A program made the position numbers and the translations under genes. Of a stretch of DNA of 64,000 nt, positions 46,717 through 55,875 are shown piece by piece. The notes below the pieces were generated by a model. It saw only the letters and a list, made by a program, of their open reading frames with translations, did not search any database and was not told the origin of the DNA. This DNA comes from Altererythrobacter lutimaris (lineage in GTDB: Bacteria; Pseudomonadota; Alphaproteobacteria; Sphingomonadales; Sphingomonadaceae): contig NZ_JABWTA010000001.1 of NCBI RefSeq assembly GCF_013371495.1, positions 1,488,001-1,552,000 on the forward strand. Direction: 5' to 3'. The number at the start of each line of letters is the position of its first letter. Position 1 is the first letter of the stretch.

Positions 46717-47519
46717 TGTACGATCCTGCGAATGCGCATGGCGCCGAAAACTTCGTCCTGAGCGATCTCCGCCTGCCCAAGACGCGCAAGCTCAAGCGCG
46801 GCGACAAAGCTGGACGCCAAGGCCGACTTGCGCAAACGCGGCTCAGCCTTTGGCGGGAGAAAATCGCGCAAATCCATCCAGTCGAGCGTTACGCCAAGCA
46901 TCGCTGAAACCCGCTCAATTGCGCTGTCGAGCGTCATCACCGGACGATCAGAGACGTGATAGATGCGAGGCGCCGTGCGCGCTTTAACCTGACCGTAAGC
47001 CTGGATCAGCGCGTAGCTGTCGCACGTCCATTGCGTCTTGCGGTCGATCCGCAAACCCTCCGGCGAACCGCGCACAAACACATCGCGGCCGATCCGGTCG
47101 CGGCCCATCAATCGCGCTGCAGCCTCACGCATTGCTCCCAGTCTCTGCAAGCGCAATTGCAAGCGCAGAGCGAGCTCTTCAGGGCTCGGATCCTCTTGCT
47201 CATCACTCGGCAGAAGCAGCGCAGATTTCAGGTAAGCGAGCCATGCTGCCATCACGAGATAATCAGCCGCAAGCTCCAAACGGAGCGATTCAGCGCGCTC
47301 GATATAGGTCAGGTATTGTTCGACGAGCGCGAGAATAGAGATTTCCCGCAAATCAACTTTCTGCCGCCGTGCAAGGTCGAGCAGCAAATCCAGCGGACCT
47401 TCCCAGCCATCGAGCTCCAGGTAGAGCGCTGCATCGTCACCTGATGTCGCACCACCGGGACCAATCCACTCCTCTTCGGCGACGGCCTCTTCCATGCTCG
47501 CGTCTAACTGATCGCTCAT
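46713..47519 (-). CDS. scpA: Segregation and condensation protein ScpA
   Basis: ScpA is the kleisin that closes the Smc ring. The 268-residue protein has the N-terminal helix-turn-helix with LDGWEGPLDLLLDLARRQKVD and the DYLVMAAWLAYLKSALLLP core, and the C-terminal winged-helix part (SSFVAALELARLGQAEIAQ) that contacts the Smc head. It overlaps nagZ upstream and scpB downstream by four bases, a well-known arrangement in alphaproteobacteria. Confidence 0.95.
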   Translation of the reverse strand: MSDQLDASMEEAVAEEEWIGPGGATSGDDAALYLELDGWEGPLDLLLDLARRQKVDLREISILALVEQYLTYIERAESLRLELAADYLVMAAWLAYLKSALLLPSDEQEDPSPEELALRLQLRLQRLGAMREAAARLMGRDRIGRDVFVRGSPEGLRIDRKTQWTCDSYALIQAYGQVKARTAPRIYHVSDRPVMTLDSAIERVSAMLGVTLDWMDLRDFLPPKAEPRLRKSALASSFVAALELARLGQAEIAQDEVFGAMRIRRIVQ

Positions 47520-48538
47520 GCGGCCTGTCCCTCTAAGGCGAGCAGCGCGTCGCGTTTCGCCAGCAGTTCAGCTTGCTCGGCGGCATCGTTGCCAGGCCCT
47601 GTGCCTTCCAGCGCGCGATCAAGCTTCTCGCGCAGAGTGTCGGACATCGAGCTGACGCGGTCCGCAATGCCGATCTGATCGTCCATCTTCGCCCAGCAAT
47701 TGAGGACAATGTCGCAACCGGCCGCAAGAGCAGCTTCTGCTCGCTCGGGGATCGTCCCGTCGAGTGCTTGCATATCGATATCATCGGTCAACAGCAGGCC
47801 TTCAAAGCCAATGTCTTTACGGATAACATTCTCGATCACAGTTGGTGAAAGCGTAGCCGGTCGATCAGTATCCCATGCCTCAAACACGATATGGGCGCTC
47901 ATGCCGATATGCGCTTTCTCAGCGAGAGCGCGGAAGGGTGCGATATCGACTTCGAGCTCTTCAGCACTCGCGCAGACAACCGGCAGTTCCTTGTGACTGT
48001 CCGCCGTCGCGCGGCCGTGCCCCGGCATGTGCTTCAGGCAGCCCGCGACACCGCCTGACGTCATGCCGTCAAGCACAGCGCGGCCAAGCGCTGCGACTTG
48101 CATTGGATCGCTTCCAAGTGATCGGTCGCCGATCGCCTGGTCTGTCTCAGGCCGACGCACGTCAAACGGCGCGTGAAAATCGACGGTGATCCCCATGCTG
48201 GCTAGTTCAAGCGCCATGGCGTGCGCATTGACACGCGCCGCTTCAATCGCGCTAGCCGGGGCCAATGCGTAGAGCCTGTCAAACGCTTCGCCCGCCGGAT
48301 AGCTTGCCCAATGCGGCGGTTTCATTCGCTGAACCCGTCCGCCTTCCTGATCGATCGAGATGAACGTCTTCTCACGCCCATGAATGCTGCGCAGATCATC
48401 AGTCAGTGCGCGCAGCTGATCAGGATTATCGCAATTGCGCGCAAACAGAATGTAGCCAGCGGGATCCGCATCCTTGAAGAAGGCGCGCTCGTCTGCGGCA
48501 AGCTGTGTTCCGGCAATTCCGAATATGGCGGGAATCAT
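47516..48538 (-). CDS. nagZ: Beta-N-acetylhexosaminidase NagZ (GH3)
   Basis: NagZ is the cytoplasmic GH3 enzyme that removes GlcNAc from GlcNAc-anhydroMurNAc peptides during wall recycling, and so can affect beta-lactamase induction. The 340-residue protein has the nucleophile region LLTDDIDMQAL, the acid/base loop KHMPGHGRATADSHKELP (histidine-containing) and FISIDQEGGRVQRM. The ATG at 48538 fits the family N-terminus (MIPAIFGIAGTQL). The frame open to 48574 is not needed. Confidence 0.94.
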   Translation of the reverse strand: MIPAIFGIAGTQLAADERAFFKDADPAGYILFARNCDNPDQLRALTDDLRSIHGREKTFISIDQEGGRVQRMKPPHWASYPAGEAFDRLYALAPASAIEAARVNAHAMALELASMGITVDFHAPFDVRRPETDQAIGDRSLGSDPMQVAALGRAVLDGMTSGGVAGCLKHMPGHGRATADSHKELPVVCASAEELEVDIAPFRALAEKAHIGMSAHIVFEAWDTDRPATLSPTVIENVIRKDIGFEGLLLTDDIDMQALDGTIPERAEAALAAGCDIVLNCWAKMDDQIGIADRVSSMSDTLREKLDRALEGTGPGNDAAEQAELLAKRDALLALEGQAA

Positions 48539-48640
48539 GGTTTTGAAATTCGCAGGAAAGCAGGCTTGCGGCAAGTTTTACGGATGAGAGCACAGGGGAA
48601 AAGCGCTCGGGCCAACCCCTTCCGCACTAATCCGTTAGCC

Positions 48641-49357
48641 TCAGCGCTTGACCTGGCAGGCGACCCCGTCGGCTTTCAGCGCATCACAAAGCGCGCGCGC
48701 CGCTGCCAAATCGCCCGGAAGGGCTTGCAATCGGTAAACCGTACCGATGTCAGCTTCACCTTTTACGATACGGCGCTTCACACCATTCAGCGCGGTTGTC
48801 TGGCCTTGCAGTGTTTGCCAGCCAATAACTGCGCGCTCGCGGCTACGGTACGCACCAACCTGTACGGAGATACCGCCAGTGTCTGCGGGAGCTTCTACTC
48901 CAGAGGGCGTCGGGCTTGGACGAGTTGGCACCGGCGTTTCGCCAACCGGCAAGGTTGCAATGGAGGGCCCAGCGGCCTCGACTGGCGGATCATCGCGCAA
49001 TACGCCTTCGCGTGTCTGGCCTTCACCGACGGCAGATGCGACACTGCCAGTCCCGGCAAATTCCTTGCCTCCGGGATCTTCCGGGCGCTCTTTGTAAGGT
49101 CCGGGAGGAGCTTCGACAGTGCTGCCATCGGCGACATGCTCTGTCGCAGCGTCACGATTGGTGAACCACCAAGCGCCGCCGACACCTACAGCGACCAGTG
49201 CCAGCATGACCACGACAAGACCGATGATGCGCGCTGTATCAAGCTCGCCAGAAGCCTCGTCATATTCGTCCGACTCAAGCCATGGCAGGCTGTCATCTTC
49301 CAGCGCGAGTTCGCCGTCAAAACCGGTGTTGTCACTTGTCATAACGTCACTGCCCAT
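48641..49357 (-). CDS. SPOR-domain membrane protein
   Basis: A bitopic membrane protein with a periplasmic peptidoglycan-binding SPOR domain, which usually targets the septum through denuded glycan. The 238-residue protein has an acidic N-terminus, one helix (about residues 43-66, IIGLVVVMLALVAVGVGGAWWF), a proline-rich linker, and a SPOR domain (about 160-238: ISVQVGAYRSRERAVIGWQ to VYRLQALPGDLAAARALCD). The start may also be at 49342, five codons in. It lies 22 bases after argS, a conserved alphaproteobacterial neighbourhood. Confidence 0.87.
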   Translation of the reverse strand: MGSDVMTSDNTGFDGELALEDDSLPWLESDEYDEASGELDTARIIGLVVVMLALVAVGVGGAWWFTNRDAATEHVADGSTVEAPPGPYKERPEDPGGKEFAGTGSVASAVGEGQTREGVLRDDPPVEAAGPSIATLPVGETPVPTRPSPTPSGVEAPADTGGISVQVGAYRSRERAVIGWQTLQGQTTALNGVKRRIVKGEADIGTVYRLQALPGDLAAARALCDALKADGVACQVKR

Positions 49358-49379
49358 GCCCAGCCATTGTCTGGCGCGG

Positions 49380-51122
49380 TCACATCTCCTCTACGGCCTC
49401 AACGCCGAGAATGCGTAAGCCGTTGCGAATAACCTGCCCTAACCGCTCTGCAAGGAAAAGTCTTGCTCCGGTCAATGCCTTATCCTGTGCCACAATGAAG
49501 CGTTTCTCGGGATTGTCATTCCCGAGGTTCCAATAGGCATGGAACGCCCCCGCCAATTCGTAGAGATAGAAAGCGATTCGATGGGGCTCGCGCGCCTTCG
49601 CCGCCGCCTCGACTTCGCGCGGGAATTGGGCGGCGAGCTGCACCAAGGCACGCTCTTCCTCGCCAAGAAGGCCGAGGTTATCGCCTGATGGTGCAAAGCC
49701 TTCAGCCGCACCTTTCCGCAAAGTGGAGTGGATCCGGGCATGTGCGTACTGCACATAGAACACCGGATTGTCTTTTGACGCTTCGATGACCTTCGCAAAG
49801 TCGAAATCCATCTGCGCTTCAGGCTTGCGCGTGAGCATCGTGAAACGCACAACATCCTTACCGACCTCTTCGACCATATCCGCGATAGTGACGAAATTGC
49901 CTGAGCGTTTGGACATCTTGACCGGCTCACCAGCCCGCATCAGCTGAACCATCTGGACCAGCTTGACGTCAAACGGGATGGGTTTGCCCTGTCCTTCGGA
50001 GAGGGCCGCAACGGCGGCTTTAATCCGTTTCACGGTGCCTGCGTGGTCCGCGCCCCAGATATCGATCAGCGCGTCAGCGTCTGCGGCCTTTTGCATGTGA
50101 TAGGCGAGGTCAGCGCCGAAATAGGTCCAGCTGCCATCGGATTTCTTGATCGGACGATCCTGATCATCGCCATATTTGGTCGAGCGGAACAGCGGGAGCT
50201 CAACCGGTTCCCAATCCTCTGGCGGCGCCTTGCCCTTAGGCGCTTCGAGCACGCCATCATAGACGAGGTCATGCGCGCGGAGCCATTTTTCCGCTTCGTC
50301 AGGCTTTCCGGCCGCGTGGAGCGCGGCTTCAGACGCGAAAACATCATGTTCGATACCCAGCAAAGCCAGGTCCGATTTGATGAGATTCATCATCTGCTCA
50401 ACCGTTTCGGCGCGGAATATCGCGAGCCATTCGTCTTCTGGCTGGCCCTTATATTTGTCGCCAAGCTCGCTCGCGAGATATTCGCCGATCGGCTTCAGAT
50501 AATCGCCGGGATAGAGCCCTTCGGGAATTTCACCGATGTCTTCGTCAAGCGCTTCCAGATAGCGCAAGTGAGCAGACCGCGCCAAGACATCGACCTGCCC
50601 GCCCGCATCATTGATATAGTATTCGCGAGTGACGTCGTGCCCGGCAAATTCCAGCAGGCTCGCAAGCGCGTCGCCAACCACAGCGCCGCGGCAATGGCCC
50701 ATATGCATGGGGCCAGTCGGATTGGCGGAGACATATTCGACATTGATGCGTTTGTCCGCGCCCGTTGCGGACTTGCCATAAGCGTCACCGAGCGCATCTA
50801 TCGCGGCAAGCTCGTCAAGCCAGACCTGACCATCGAGCCGCAAATTAATGAAGCCGGGGCCTGCGATCTCGGCTGAAGTTATCGAAGGATCGGTTTTCAA
50901 CTTCTCGACCATCGCTTCGGCGAGCGCGCGCGGATTGGTCTTGGCGGGTTTAGCCAGAACCATCGCGGCATTGGTCGCGAGATCGCCATGGGAAGCATCG
51001 CGCGGCGGTTCGACCGTTACATTGGCGCGAGACGTATCGGCCGGCAGCGTGCCTTCCATCTCAAGCGCAGCGAGAACGGCATCGATCTTGGCCGCATAAG
51101 CGGCATAGACGGTTTCCATCAT
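49380..51122 (-). CDS. argS: Arginyl-tRNA synthetase
   Basis: ArgS charges tRNA-Arg, with ATP and the tRNA present. The 580-residue class I enzyme has the HIGH-type motif [19 protein letters not shown], the KMSKS-type loop [18 protein letters not shown], the N-terminal tRNA-binding Add-1 domain, and a C-terminal DALR anticodon-binding region (EGSARM-like helices, [16 protein letters not shown]). Length is normal. Two methionines open the frame; both are plausible starts. It is preceded by the lipoprotein gene by 77 bases. Confidence 0.97.
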   Translation of the reverse strand: MMETVYAAYAAKIDAVLAALEMEGTLPADTSRANVTVEPPRDASHGDLATNAAMVLAKPAKTNPRALAEAMVEKLKTDPSITSAEIAGPGFINLRLDGQVWLDELAAIDALGDAYGKSATGADKRINVEYVSANPTGPMHMGHCRGAVVGDALASLLEFAGHDVTREYYINDAGGQVDVLARSAHLRYLEALDEDIGEIPEGLYPGDYLKPIGEYLASELGDKYKGQPEDEWLAIFRAETVEQMMNLIKSDLALLGIEHDVFASEAALHAAGKPDEAEKWLRAHDLVYDGVLEAPKGKAPPEDWEPVELPLFRSTKYGDDQDRPIKKSDGSWTYFGADLAYHMQKAADADALIDIWGADHAGTVKRIKAAVAALSEGQGKPIPFDVKLVQMVQLMRAGEPVKMSKRSGNFVTIADMVEEVGKDVVRFTMLTRKPEAQMDFDFAKVIEASKDNPVFYVQYAHARIHSTLRKGAAEGFAPSGDNLGLLGEEERALVQLAAQFPREVEAAAKAREPHRIAFYLYELAGAFHAYWNLGNDNPEKRFIVAQDKALTGARLFLAERLGQVIRNGLRILGVEAVEEM

Positions 51123-51199
51123 GAATACCTGTAAATTGAACGCGAGACGGCGGTTAGCCGACTTGCCAAAAAGCGCAAGGCCGGGTGCCCACTGCTGCT

Positions 51200-51850
51200 T
51201 TAGCGCGTCGCGTTATAAGCGAGCTGCTCTTGCGTCAGCTGGAAGCCGACAAGCAGCTCAAAGCTCGTCCGCTGAATGGCTGCCCGAACTTCCGGATCAG
51301 CCAGCGGATCGAGTGCGGCGTCTGGATCACCAGCCCGTCGTCGTCGTGTAATCTTCTCGCGAATATCGGCCGGAAGCGAGGCCTCTGCACGGTTCACAAA
51401 TGCGCCAGCTTGAGCGCTTGTCTGAGCGCGCTCTTGTCCGTCCGCGAAATTGAGCGTTACGCTGCCCAGGCGCTTGGAAACCACTGCCGTACCGCCACGC
51501 ATCACGGTCGCATAGTAAGGCAGCGTGACCGTGCGTGCACCGCGCGTATCAAGCCGGCGCGCCAGCACATCAAAGCTCGCGCTGCTGTAAATCCGCTCGC
51601 CCTGTTCATTGCAAGCATGGCGCAGGTTCGTGATCGAAGCGACCATGTCCAGATTCGCTGCGGAAACATCACCGGCTTGTCGGAACAATGTCACATCGCC
51701 TGTGTAATCAGGAATACCAACCGACGGGCACGAATCGAGGACCGCTGTGATCCCGACACCCTGATTGACGACCAATTCCCCTTCGCGCCCGCAACCAGCG
51801 AGCGCTGCAGCCAGAGCAATGACAGAAAACAGGCGAGTTCGAGGCATCAT
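51200..51850 (-). CDS. Lipoprotein of unknown function
   Basis: I do not recognise this 216-residue protein. It begins with a lipoprotein signal ([20 protein letters not shown], with LAGC as the lipobox) and then a beta-rich domain with [20 protein letters not shown] and conserved-looking cysteines, ending in a [19 protein letters not shown] helix region. Either of two tandem ATGs (51850, 51847) may start it. It lies 77 bases upstream of argS, so it may head the argS-to-tatC run. Close relatives in Sphingomonadales are typically annotated as hypothetical. Confidence 0.7.
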   Translation of the reverse strand: MMPRTRLFSVIALAAALAGCGREGELVVNQGVGITAVLDSCPSVGIPDYTGDVTLFRQAGDVSAANLDMVASITNLRHACNEQGERIYSSASFDVLARRLDTRGARTVTLPYYATVMRGGTAVVSKRLGSVTLNFADGQERAQTSAQAGAFVNRAEASLPADIREKITRRRRAGDPDAALDPLADPEVRAAIQRTSFELLVGFQLTQEQLAYNATR

Positions 51851-51958
51851 GAAACAGCATTCCTTGCAGCGAAAACCATACGCCGTGCAGCGTAAGGTCA
51901 AATTCAAAGCGTTCAACCGCCCTAGCGGCGCGCTCCACAAAGCGCTAGAGGCAGTCGC

Positions 51959-52951
51959 ATGAACGCCCCATTGCACACCTCCAAATCGGGGGACATCTCT
52001 GCCACCGAGCAAGATCGCCCTGAACTCAAGCTCCTAATCGCGGCTCCCCGCGGCTTTTGTGCCGGTGTCGACCGTGCCATCGAGATCGTGGAACGAGCAA
52101 TCGAGCGATACGGCGCTCCGGTCTATGTTCGCCATGAGATCGTGCACAACAAATACGTGGTCGAATCGCTCAAGGCGCAGGGTGCCGTGTTCGTCGAAGA
52201 GCTGGACGAAGTGCCTGACGATGCGCCTGTCGTTTTCAGCGCTCATGGCGTTCCTAAATCAGTGCCTGCAGAGGCAGAGCGGCGCAAGCTGCTTTATGTC
52301 GATGCAACCTGTCCGCTGGTGAGCAAAGTCCATCGCCAGGCGGAACGTCAGATCGAAAAAGGGCAACACATCATCTTCGTTGGTCATGAAGGTCACCCGG
52401 AAGTGATCGGAACAATGGGCCAGGTTGATGATGGCCAGATGACTCTGGTGGAAACTGTTGAGGACGTGGCCAAGCTCCATTTCTCGACCGAGGATGACCT
52501 TTCCTATCTTACGCAAACAACGCTGTCTGTTGACGATACGGCTGAAATCATTGCCGCGCTGGAAGAACGCTTCCCGCAGATCGTCGGGCCAAAGGCCGAA
52601 GACATCTGTTATGCGACTTCGAACCGGCAGGCAGCTGTGAAGCAAATCGCTCCGGATGCAGATCTGGTGCTCGTCATCGGCGCGCCAAATTCCTCCAATT
52701 CACTGCGGCTTGTTGAGGTTTCTGAGCGCTGCGGAACCCCCGCCAAGCTGATTCAGCGCGCGAGCGAGATAGATCCTGCATGGCTTGCAGACGTAGAGAC
52801 GGTCGGCCTCACGGCAGGCGCATCAGCACCTGAGCTGCTTGTGCGAGAGGTCGTCCGCAAGCTGTCGGAGTGGCGCAGCGTGGAGGAAAAGACCATCATG
52901 GCTGCGGAAGAAAAGATGGTCTTCAAGCTGCCTCGGCAATTGGTCGAGTAA
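51959..52951 (+). CDS. ispH: 4-hydroxy-3-methylbut-2-enyl diphosphate reductase IspH
   Basis: IspH is the last enzyme of the MEP pathway, reducing HMBPP to IPP and DMAPP with a 4Fe-4S cluster. The 330-residue protein has the three cluster cysteines at C34 ([11 protein letters not shown]), C118 ([11 protein letters not shown]) and C217 ([10 protein letters not shown]), and [13 protein letters not shown] and [11 protein letters not shown] of the active site. It is the first gene of an ispH-thrB-rnhA run, common in alphaproteobacteria. It is divergent from the lipoprotein gene. Confidence 0.97.
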   Translation: MNAPLHTSKSGDISATEQDRPELKLLIAAPRGFCAGVDRAIEIVERAIERYGAPVYVRHEIVHNKYVVESLKAQGAVFVEELDEVPDDAPVVFSAHGVPKSVPAEAERRKLLYVDATCPLVSKVHRQAERQIEKGQHIIFVGHEGHPEVIGTMGQVDDGQMTLVETVEDVAKLHFSTEDDLSYLTQTTLSVDDTAEIIAALEERFPQIVGPKAEDICYATSNRQAAVKQIAPDADLVLVIGAPNSSNSLRLVEVSERCGTPAKLIQRASEIDPAWLADVETVGLTAGASAPELLVREVVRKLSEWRSVEEKTIMAAEEKMVFKLPRQLVE

Positions 52952-52972
52952 GCACGCGCAGAGTATCACGGC

Positions 52973-53956
52973 GTGGCGGTCTACACACATCTTGGCGCTG
53001 AAGAGCTGGCAAAGCTGATTGCGCATTATGATGTCGGCGAACTGGTTTCTGCCAAGGGGATCGCTGAAGGCGTCTCCAATTCTAACTGGCTGATCGAGAC
53101 GACAGGCGGCAATGAACCCGGTACGCGCTTTATCCTGACCATGTATGAGCGCCGCATTGAATTGCGGGACCTGCCCTTCTTCTTGTCTTTGCTCGATCAC
53201 CTCGCTGACAAAGGCTGTCCGGTTCCGCGAACAATTCATGACAATAATAGCGCAGCATCCCGGCTGATTGATGGGAAAGCAGTTGCGCTGATCGAATATC
53301 TGCCTGGTGTTTCCGTGGACCATCCAACACCCGCTCAAGCGCGTTCAGTGGGAGCAGCCTTGGCCAAAAACCACCTCGCCGTCGCCGATTTCCCGGAAAC
53401 GCGGTGGAACGACCTCGGCCTGGTCGGCTGGGGAGAAACTTTCGACAAGTGCGGAATGGACGGCCTTGCGAGCATCGACCCTCGATTACCGGAGCTGATC
53501 CAGACGCAGATGCAATCTTTCGTCGGCAATTGGCCGATCGGACTTCCAAATGGAGTGGTCCATTGCGACCTCTTTCCCGACAATGTGCTCATGCTAGGCG
53601 ACGAGGTCTCCGGCCTCATCGACTTCTATTTCGCAGCGAGCGATTTTTTCGCTTACGATCTCGCCGTCACTCATGCAGCTTGGTGCTTTGAGCGCGAAGG
53701 GCAGATGTTTCGGCCTGATATCAGCGAGAGCCTTTTAGCGGGATACCAGTCCGTCCGCGGTTTGAGCGAAAAAGAGCGAAAAGCCTTGCCCATACTCGCG
53801 CGCGGAGCTTGCATGCGGTTCATCGCAAGCCGCGCCGAAGACTGGCTCAACGCGCCTGATGATGCGCTCGTCGCGCGAAAAGACCCTATGGATTTCGTCA
53901 ACCGCTTGGACTTCTACGTTGAAGCGGGAACTAGGGTCTTTGCACGCGAGCCTTGA
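52973..53956 (+). CDS. thrB: Homoserine kinase, APH-fold type
   Basis: This homoserine kinase phosphorylates homoserine for threonine synthesis. The 327-residue protein belongs to the aminoglycoside phosphotransferase-fold type and not the GHMP type: it has the ATP region GVSNSNWLIET, the catalytic loop VVHCDLFPDNVL and the metal motif GLIDFYFA. The start is GTG at 52973, 21 bases after ispH. The neighbourhood with ispH and rnhA supports ThrB over an antibiotic kinase. Confidence 0.93.
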   Translation: MAVYTHLGAEELAKLIAHYDVGELVSAKGIAEGVSNSNWLIETTGGNEPGTRFILTMYERRIELRDLPFFLSLLDHLADKGCPVPRTIHDNNSAASRLIDGKAVALIEYLPGVSVDHPTPAQARSVGAALAKNHLAVADFPETRWNDLGLVGWGETFDKCGMDGLASIDPRLPELIQTQMQSFVGNWPIGLPNGVVHCDLFPDNVLMLGDEVSGLIDFYFAASDFFAYDLAVTHAAWCFEREGQMFRPDISESLLAGYQSVRGLSEKERKALPILARGACMRFIASRAEDWLNAPDDALVARKDPMDFVNRLDFYVEAGTRVFAREP

Positions 53957-53974
53957 GCTGGCAGAGCCGAGCGA

Positions 53975-54436
53975 ATGAAACGCGTTGAATTGTTCACCGA
54001 TGGCGCTTGCAAAGGCAATCCTGGCCCGGGTGGCTGGGGCGCTTTGCTAAGGCTTGGCCCCCACGAAAAAGAGCTCTCGGGCGGCGAGCGCGATACAACC
54101 AATAACCGCATGGAAATGACAGCCGTAATCCGCGGGCTTGGTGCATTGATCGAGCCTTGTCAGGTCGAACTGTACTCCGACAGCAAGTACGTCATCGACG
54201 GCATCACCAAATGGGTCGAAGGTTGGCAAAGACGTGGCTGGAAAAATGCCAGCAAGAAACCGGTACGCAATGCCGATCTCTGGCATGACCTGATCGAAGT
54301 TTCCGCCCGCCATGAAATAAACTGGCATTGGGTCAAAGGCCATAACGGCCATGAAGAGAATGAGCGCGTGGACAAGCTCGCGAGCGATGCGGCTGAAGCC
54401 ATTGCCCGCGAACCGGATGACACAGAAGAAATTTGA
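53975..54436 (+). CDS. rnhA: Ribonuclease HI
   Basis: RNase HI cuts RNA in RNA-DNA hybrids. The 153-residue protein has all four catalytic acids: D9 ([15 protein letters not shown]), E47 (NNRMEMTAV), D69 (LYSDSKYV) and D133 ([10 protein letters not shown]), and the conserved WVKGHNGH loop. Length is normal. It begins 18 bases after thrB and ends the run, with a convergent small gene downstream. Confidence 0.97.
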   Translation: MKRVELFTDGACKGNPGPGGWGALLRLGPHEKELSGGERDTTNNRMEMTAVIRGLGALIEPCQVELYSDSKYVIDGITKWVEGWQRRGWKNASKKPVRNADLWHDLIEVSARHEINWHWVKGHNGHEENERVDKLASDAAEAIAREPDDTEEI

Positions 54437-54450
54437 GCCGAAAACACAAA

Positions 54451-54482
54451 CGGCCCGCAAAGCCTCTAAGCCTTGCGAGCCG
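54451..54482. terminator. Candidate hairpin between rnhA and the YegP-like gene
   Basis: CGGCCCGCAA (54451-54460) and TTGCGAGCCG (54473-54482) pair in nine of ten positions across a loop of about twelve bases. It sits between the convergent ends of rnhA and the small gene. There is no T-run, so its role is uncertain. Confidence 0.35.
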
Positions 54483-54508
54483 CTCGCTCAATCTCGGATC
54501 GGACAAGC

Positions 54509-54685
54509 TTAGTAGTTGTCGACGACCTCTGCTTTCGGACCGTTCTTCAGAATCGACTCGATCGCATTCTTTGCGCTGGCTTTGCTCTTATAGCCTTCAG
54601 TCCAGAAGATCGTTTCAGAATTGTAGATGAAGTAAGAGACGAATTCGCCTTTCTTGTTCTTCCGGATTTCGAAGCGGTGAGCCAT
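54509..54685 (-). CDS. YegP-like (DUF1508) small protein
   Basis: This 58-residue protein is too short for a usual ORF cutoff. The translation opens MAHRFEIRKNKKGEFVSYF and continues YNSETIFWTEGYKSKASAKN, ending EVVDNY, matching the single-repeat YegP/DUF1508 family. GGAGGA is five bases upstream of the ATG at 54685, an excellent ribosome site. The family's function is unclear; the E. coli relative is a two-repeat protein. It is convergent with rnhA, with a hairpin between. Confidence 0.88.
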   Translation of the reverse strand: MAHRFEIRKNKKGEFVSYFIYNSETIFWTEGYKSKASAKNAIESILKNGPKAEVVDNY

Positions 54686-54766
54686 GGCAGTCCTCCAATT
54701 GGTTTTGAAACTCCGGACGCACCCTAAGGCGATTTTGAGAATAATCTAGAGCAAGCGTACGAAAAA

Positions 54767-55867
54767 CTAGAGAAATCGTGCTGCAGCATAGTTCGCTGGC
54801 TCGATTGCCGCTGTCATTGCGTCAGCCGGACGCTGAAGGAAGAGTTGTGCTCCAAGCCTTGCAGCAGCTGGCGCTGTTTGAATGCCGTACCCGCCTTGGC
54901 CTGCAAACCAGAAGAATTCAGAAAGCTTTGGGTCGTAGCCATAGACCGGTTTACGATCAGGAGCGAAGCTGCGCAGCCCAGCCCATTTTCGTTCGACGGC
55001 TTCGACGTTCCAGTATGCCACACTCTCCAAGCGGTCGATCGCGATGGCCACATCGATTTCTTCGGGCGCTGCATCGAGTGCATCGCTTGGTGTTTCGTCA
55101 TGCGGGCTCAGCCATAGCCTGCCGTTCTCCGGCTTGAAGTAAAAGTCCCCCGAGATGTCCAAGCACAGCGGCATGTCAGCGCGCGGAGCCGGATCTATGC
55201 GCAGTTGTACGACGGTGCGCCGCAGAGGTTGAATTCCGAGCGGCTGAGCACCCGCCAATTGCGCAATCTGATCAGCCCAAGCCCCTGCCGCATTGACGAT
55301 CCGGTCAGCTGTGAGAGTCTCGCCATTCGCCAGGCCAATCTGCCATGCATCGGTCTTATTCAGATGGGCGACGCGAGCATGGCACTGCAAGGTGACGCCT
55401 TGCCGCTTGGCGATACCGAGATAGTGCTGGTGAAGGCCAGCCACATCGATGTCCGCACAGCGCGACTGCCAGATCGCGCGATCCCAATGCGATCTCAGGC
55501 CATGCAATTTCTCCACGAGTTGCGTCCGATCAATGCGCTCAAACTGTGCACCGCTATTGCCGAACCGCTCAAAATGCGCCGCGATCTTCGGCTCATCTTC
55601 CTCGCGTGCCAGATAGAGCGCACCGCGTGGGGTCAAGAATCCGCCATCGCGCAAATAGGATCCTGAGGCCAAAGTGAGCGGGACAATCTCCGGACCGCCA
55701 TAGCACTCCTCCCAGAATGCAGCGGAACGTCCGGTTGAATGGAAACCCGGATGGCTTTCCGCTTCGAGCAAAACGATATTGCGCGCACCATGCTCCGCCA
55801 GTTCTGCCGCCAGACTTGCACCAGCCATGCCTGCGCCAATAATCGCAATATCAAATTTGTTTGGCAT
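54767..55867 (-). CDS. FAD-dependent oxidoreductase, DAO family
   Basis: A flavoprotein of the D-amino-acid oxidase/glycine oxidase family. The 366-residue protein has the dinucleotide motif IAIIGAGMAGASLAAEL with LEAESHPGFHSTGRSAAF after it, and the C-terminal FAD contact FWFAGQGGYGIQTAPA. The substrate is not determined; D-amino acid or N-methyl amino acid dehydrogenation is most likely. It follows the hydrolase gene by eight bases, so both form one transcript. Confidence 0.87.
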   Translation of the reverse strand: MPNKFDIAIIGAGMAGASLAAELAEHGARNIVLLEAESHPGFHSTGRSAAFWEECYGGPEIVPLTLASGSYLRDGGFLTPRGALYLAREEDEPKIAAHFERFGNSGAQFERIDRTQLVEKLHGLRSHWDRAIWQSRCADIDVAGLHQHYLGIAKRQGVTLQCHARVAHLNKTDAWQIGLANGETLTADRIVNAAGAWADQIAQLAGAQPLGIQPLRRTVVQLRIDPAPRADMPLCLDISGDFYFKPENGRLWLSPHDETPSDALDAAPEEIDVAIAIDRLESVAYWNVEAVERKWAGLRSFAPDRKPVYGYDPKLSEFFWFAGQGGYGIQTAPAAARLGAQLFLQRPADAMTAAIEPANYAAARFL

Positions 55868-55875
55868 GGTTTTGC

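Noticed and set aside
48221..49432. 403-residue plus-strand frame across nagZ and the SPOR gene
   Set aside because: It crosses two well-supported minus-strand genes and shows no domain.
52973..53956. Aminoglycoside phosphotransferase (resistance gene)
   Set aside because: The kinase fold is shared, but the ispH-thrB-rnhA neighbourhood and sequence fit the APH-type homoserine kinase.
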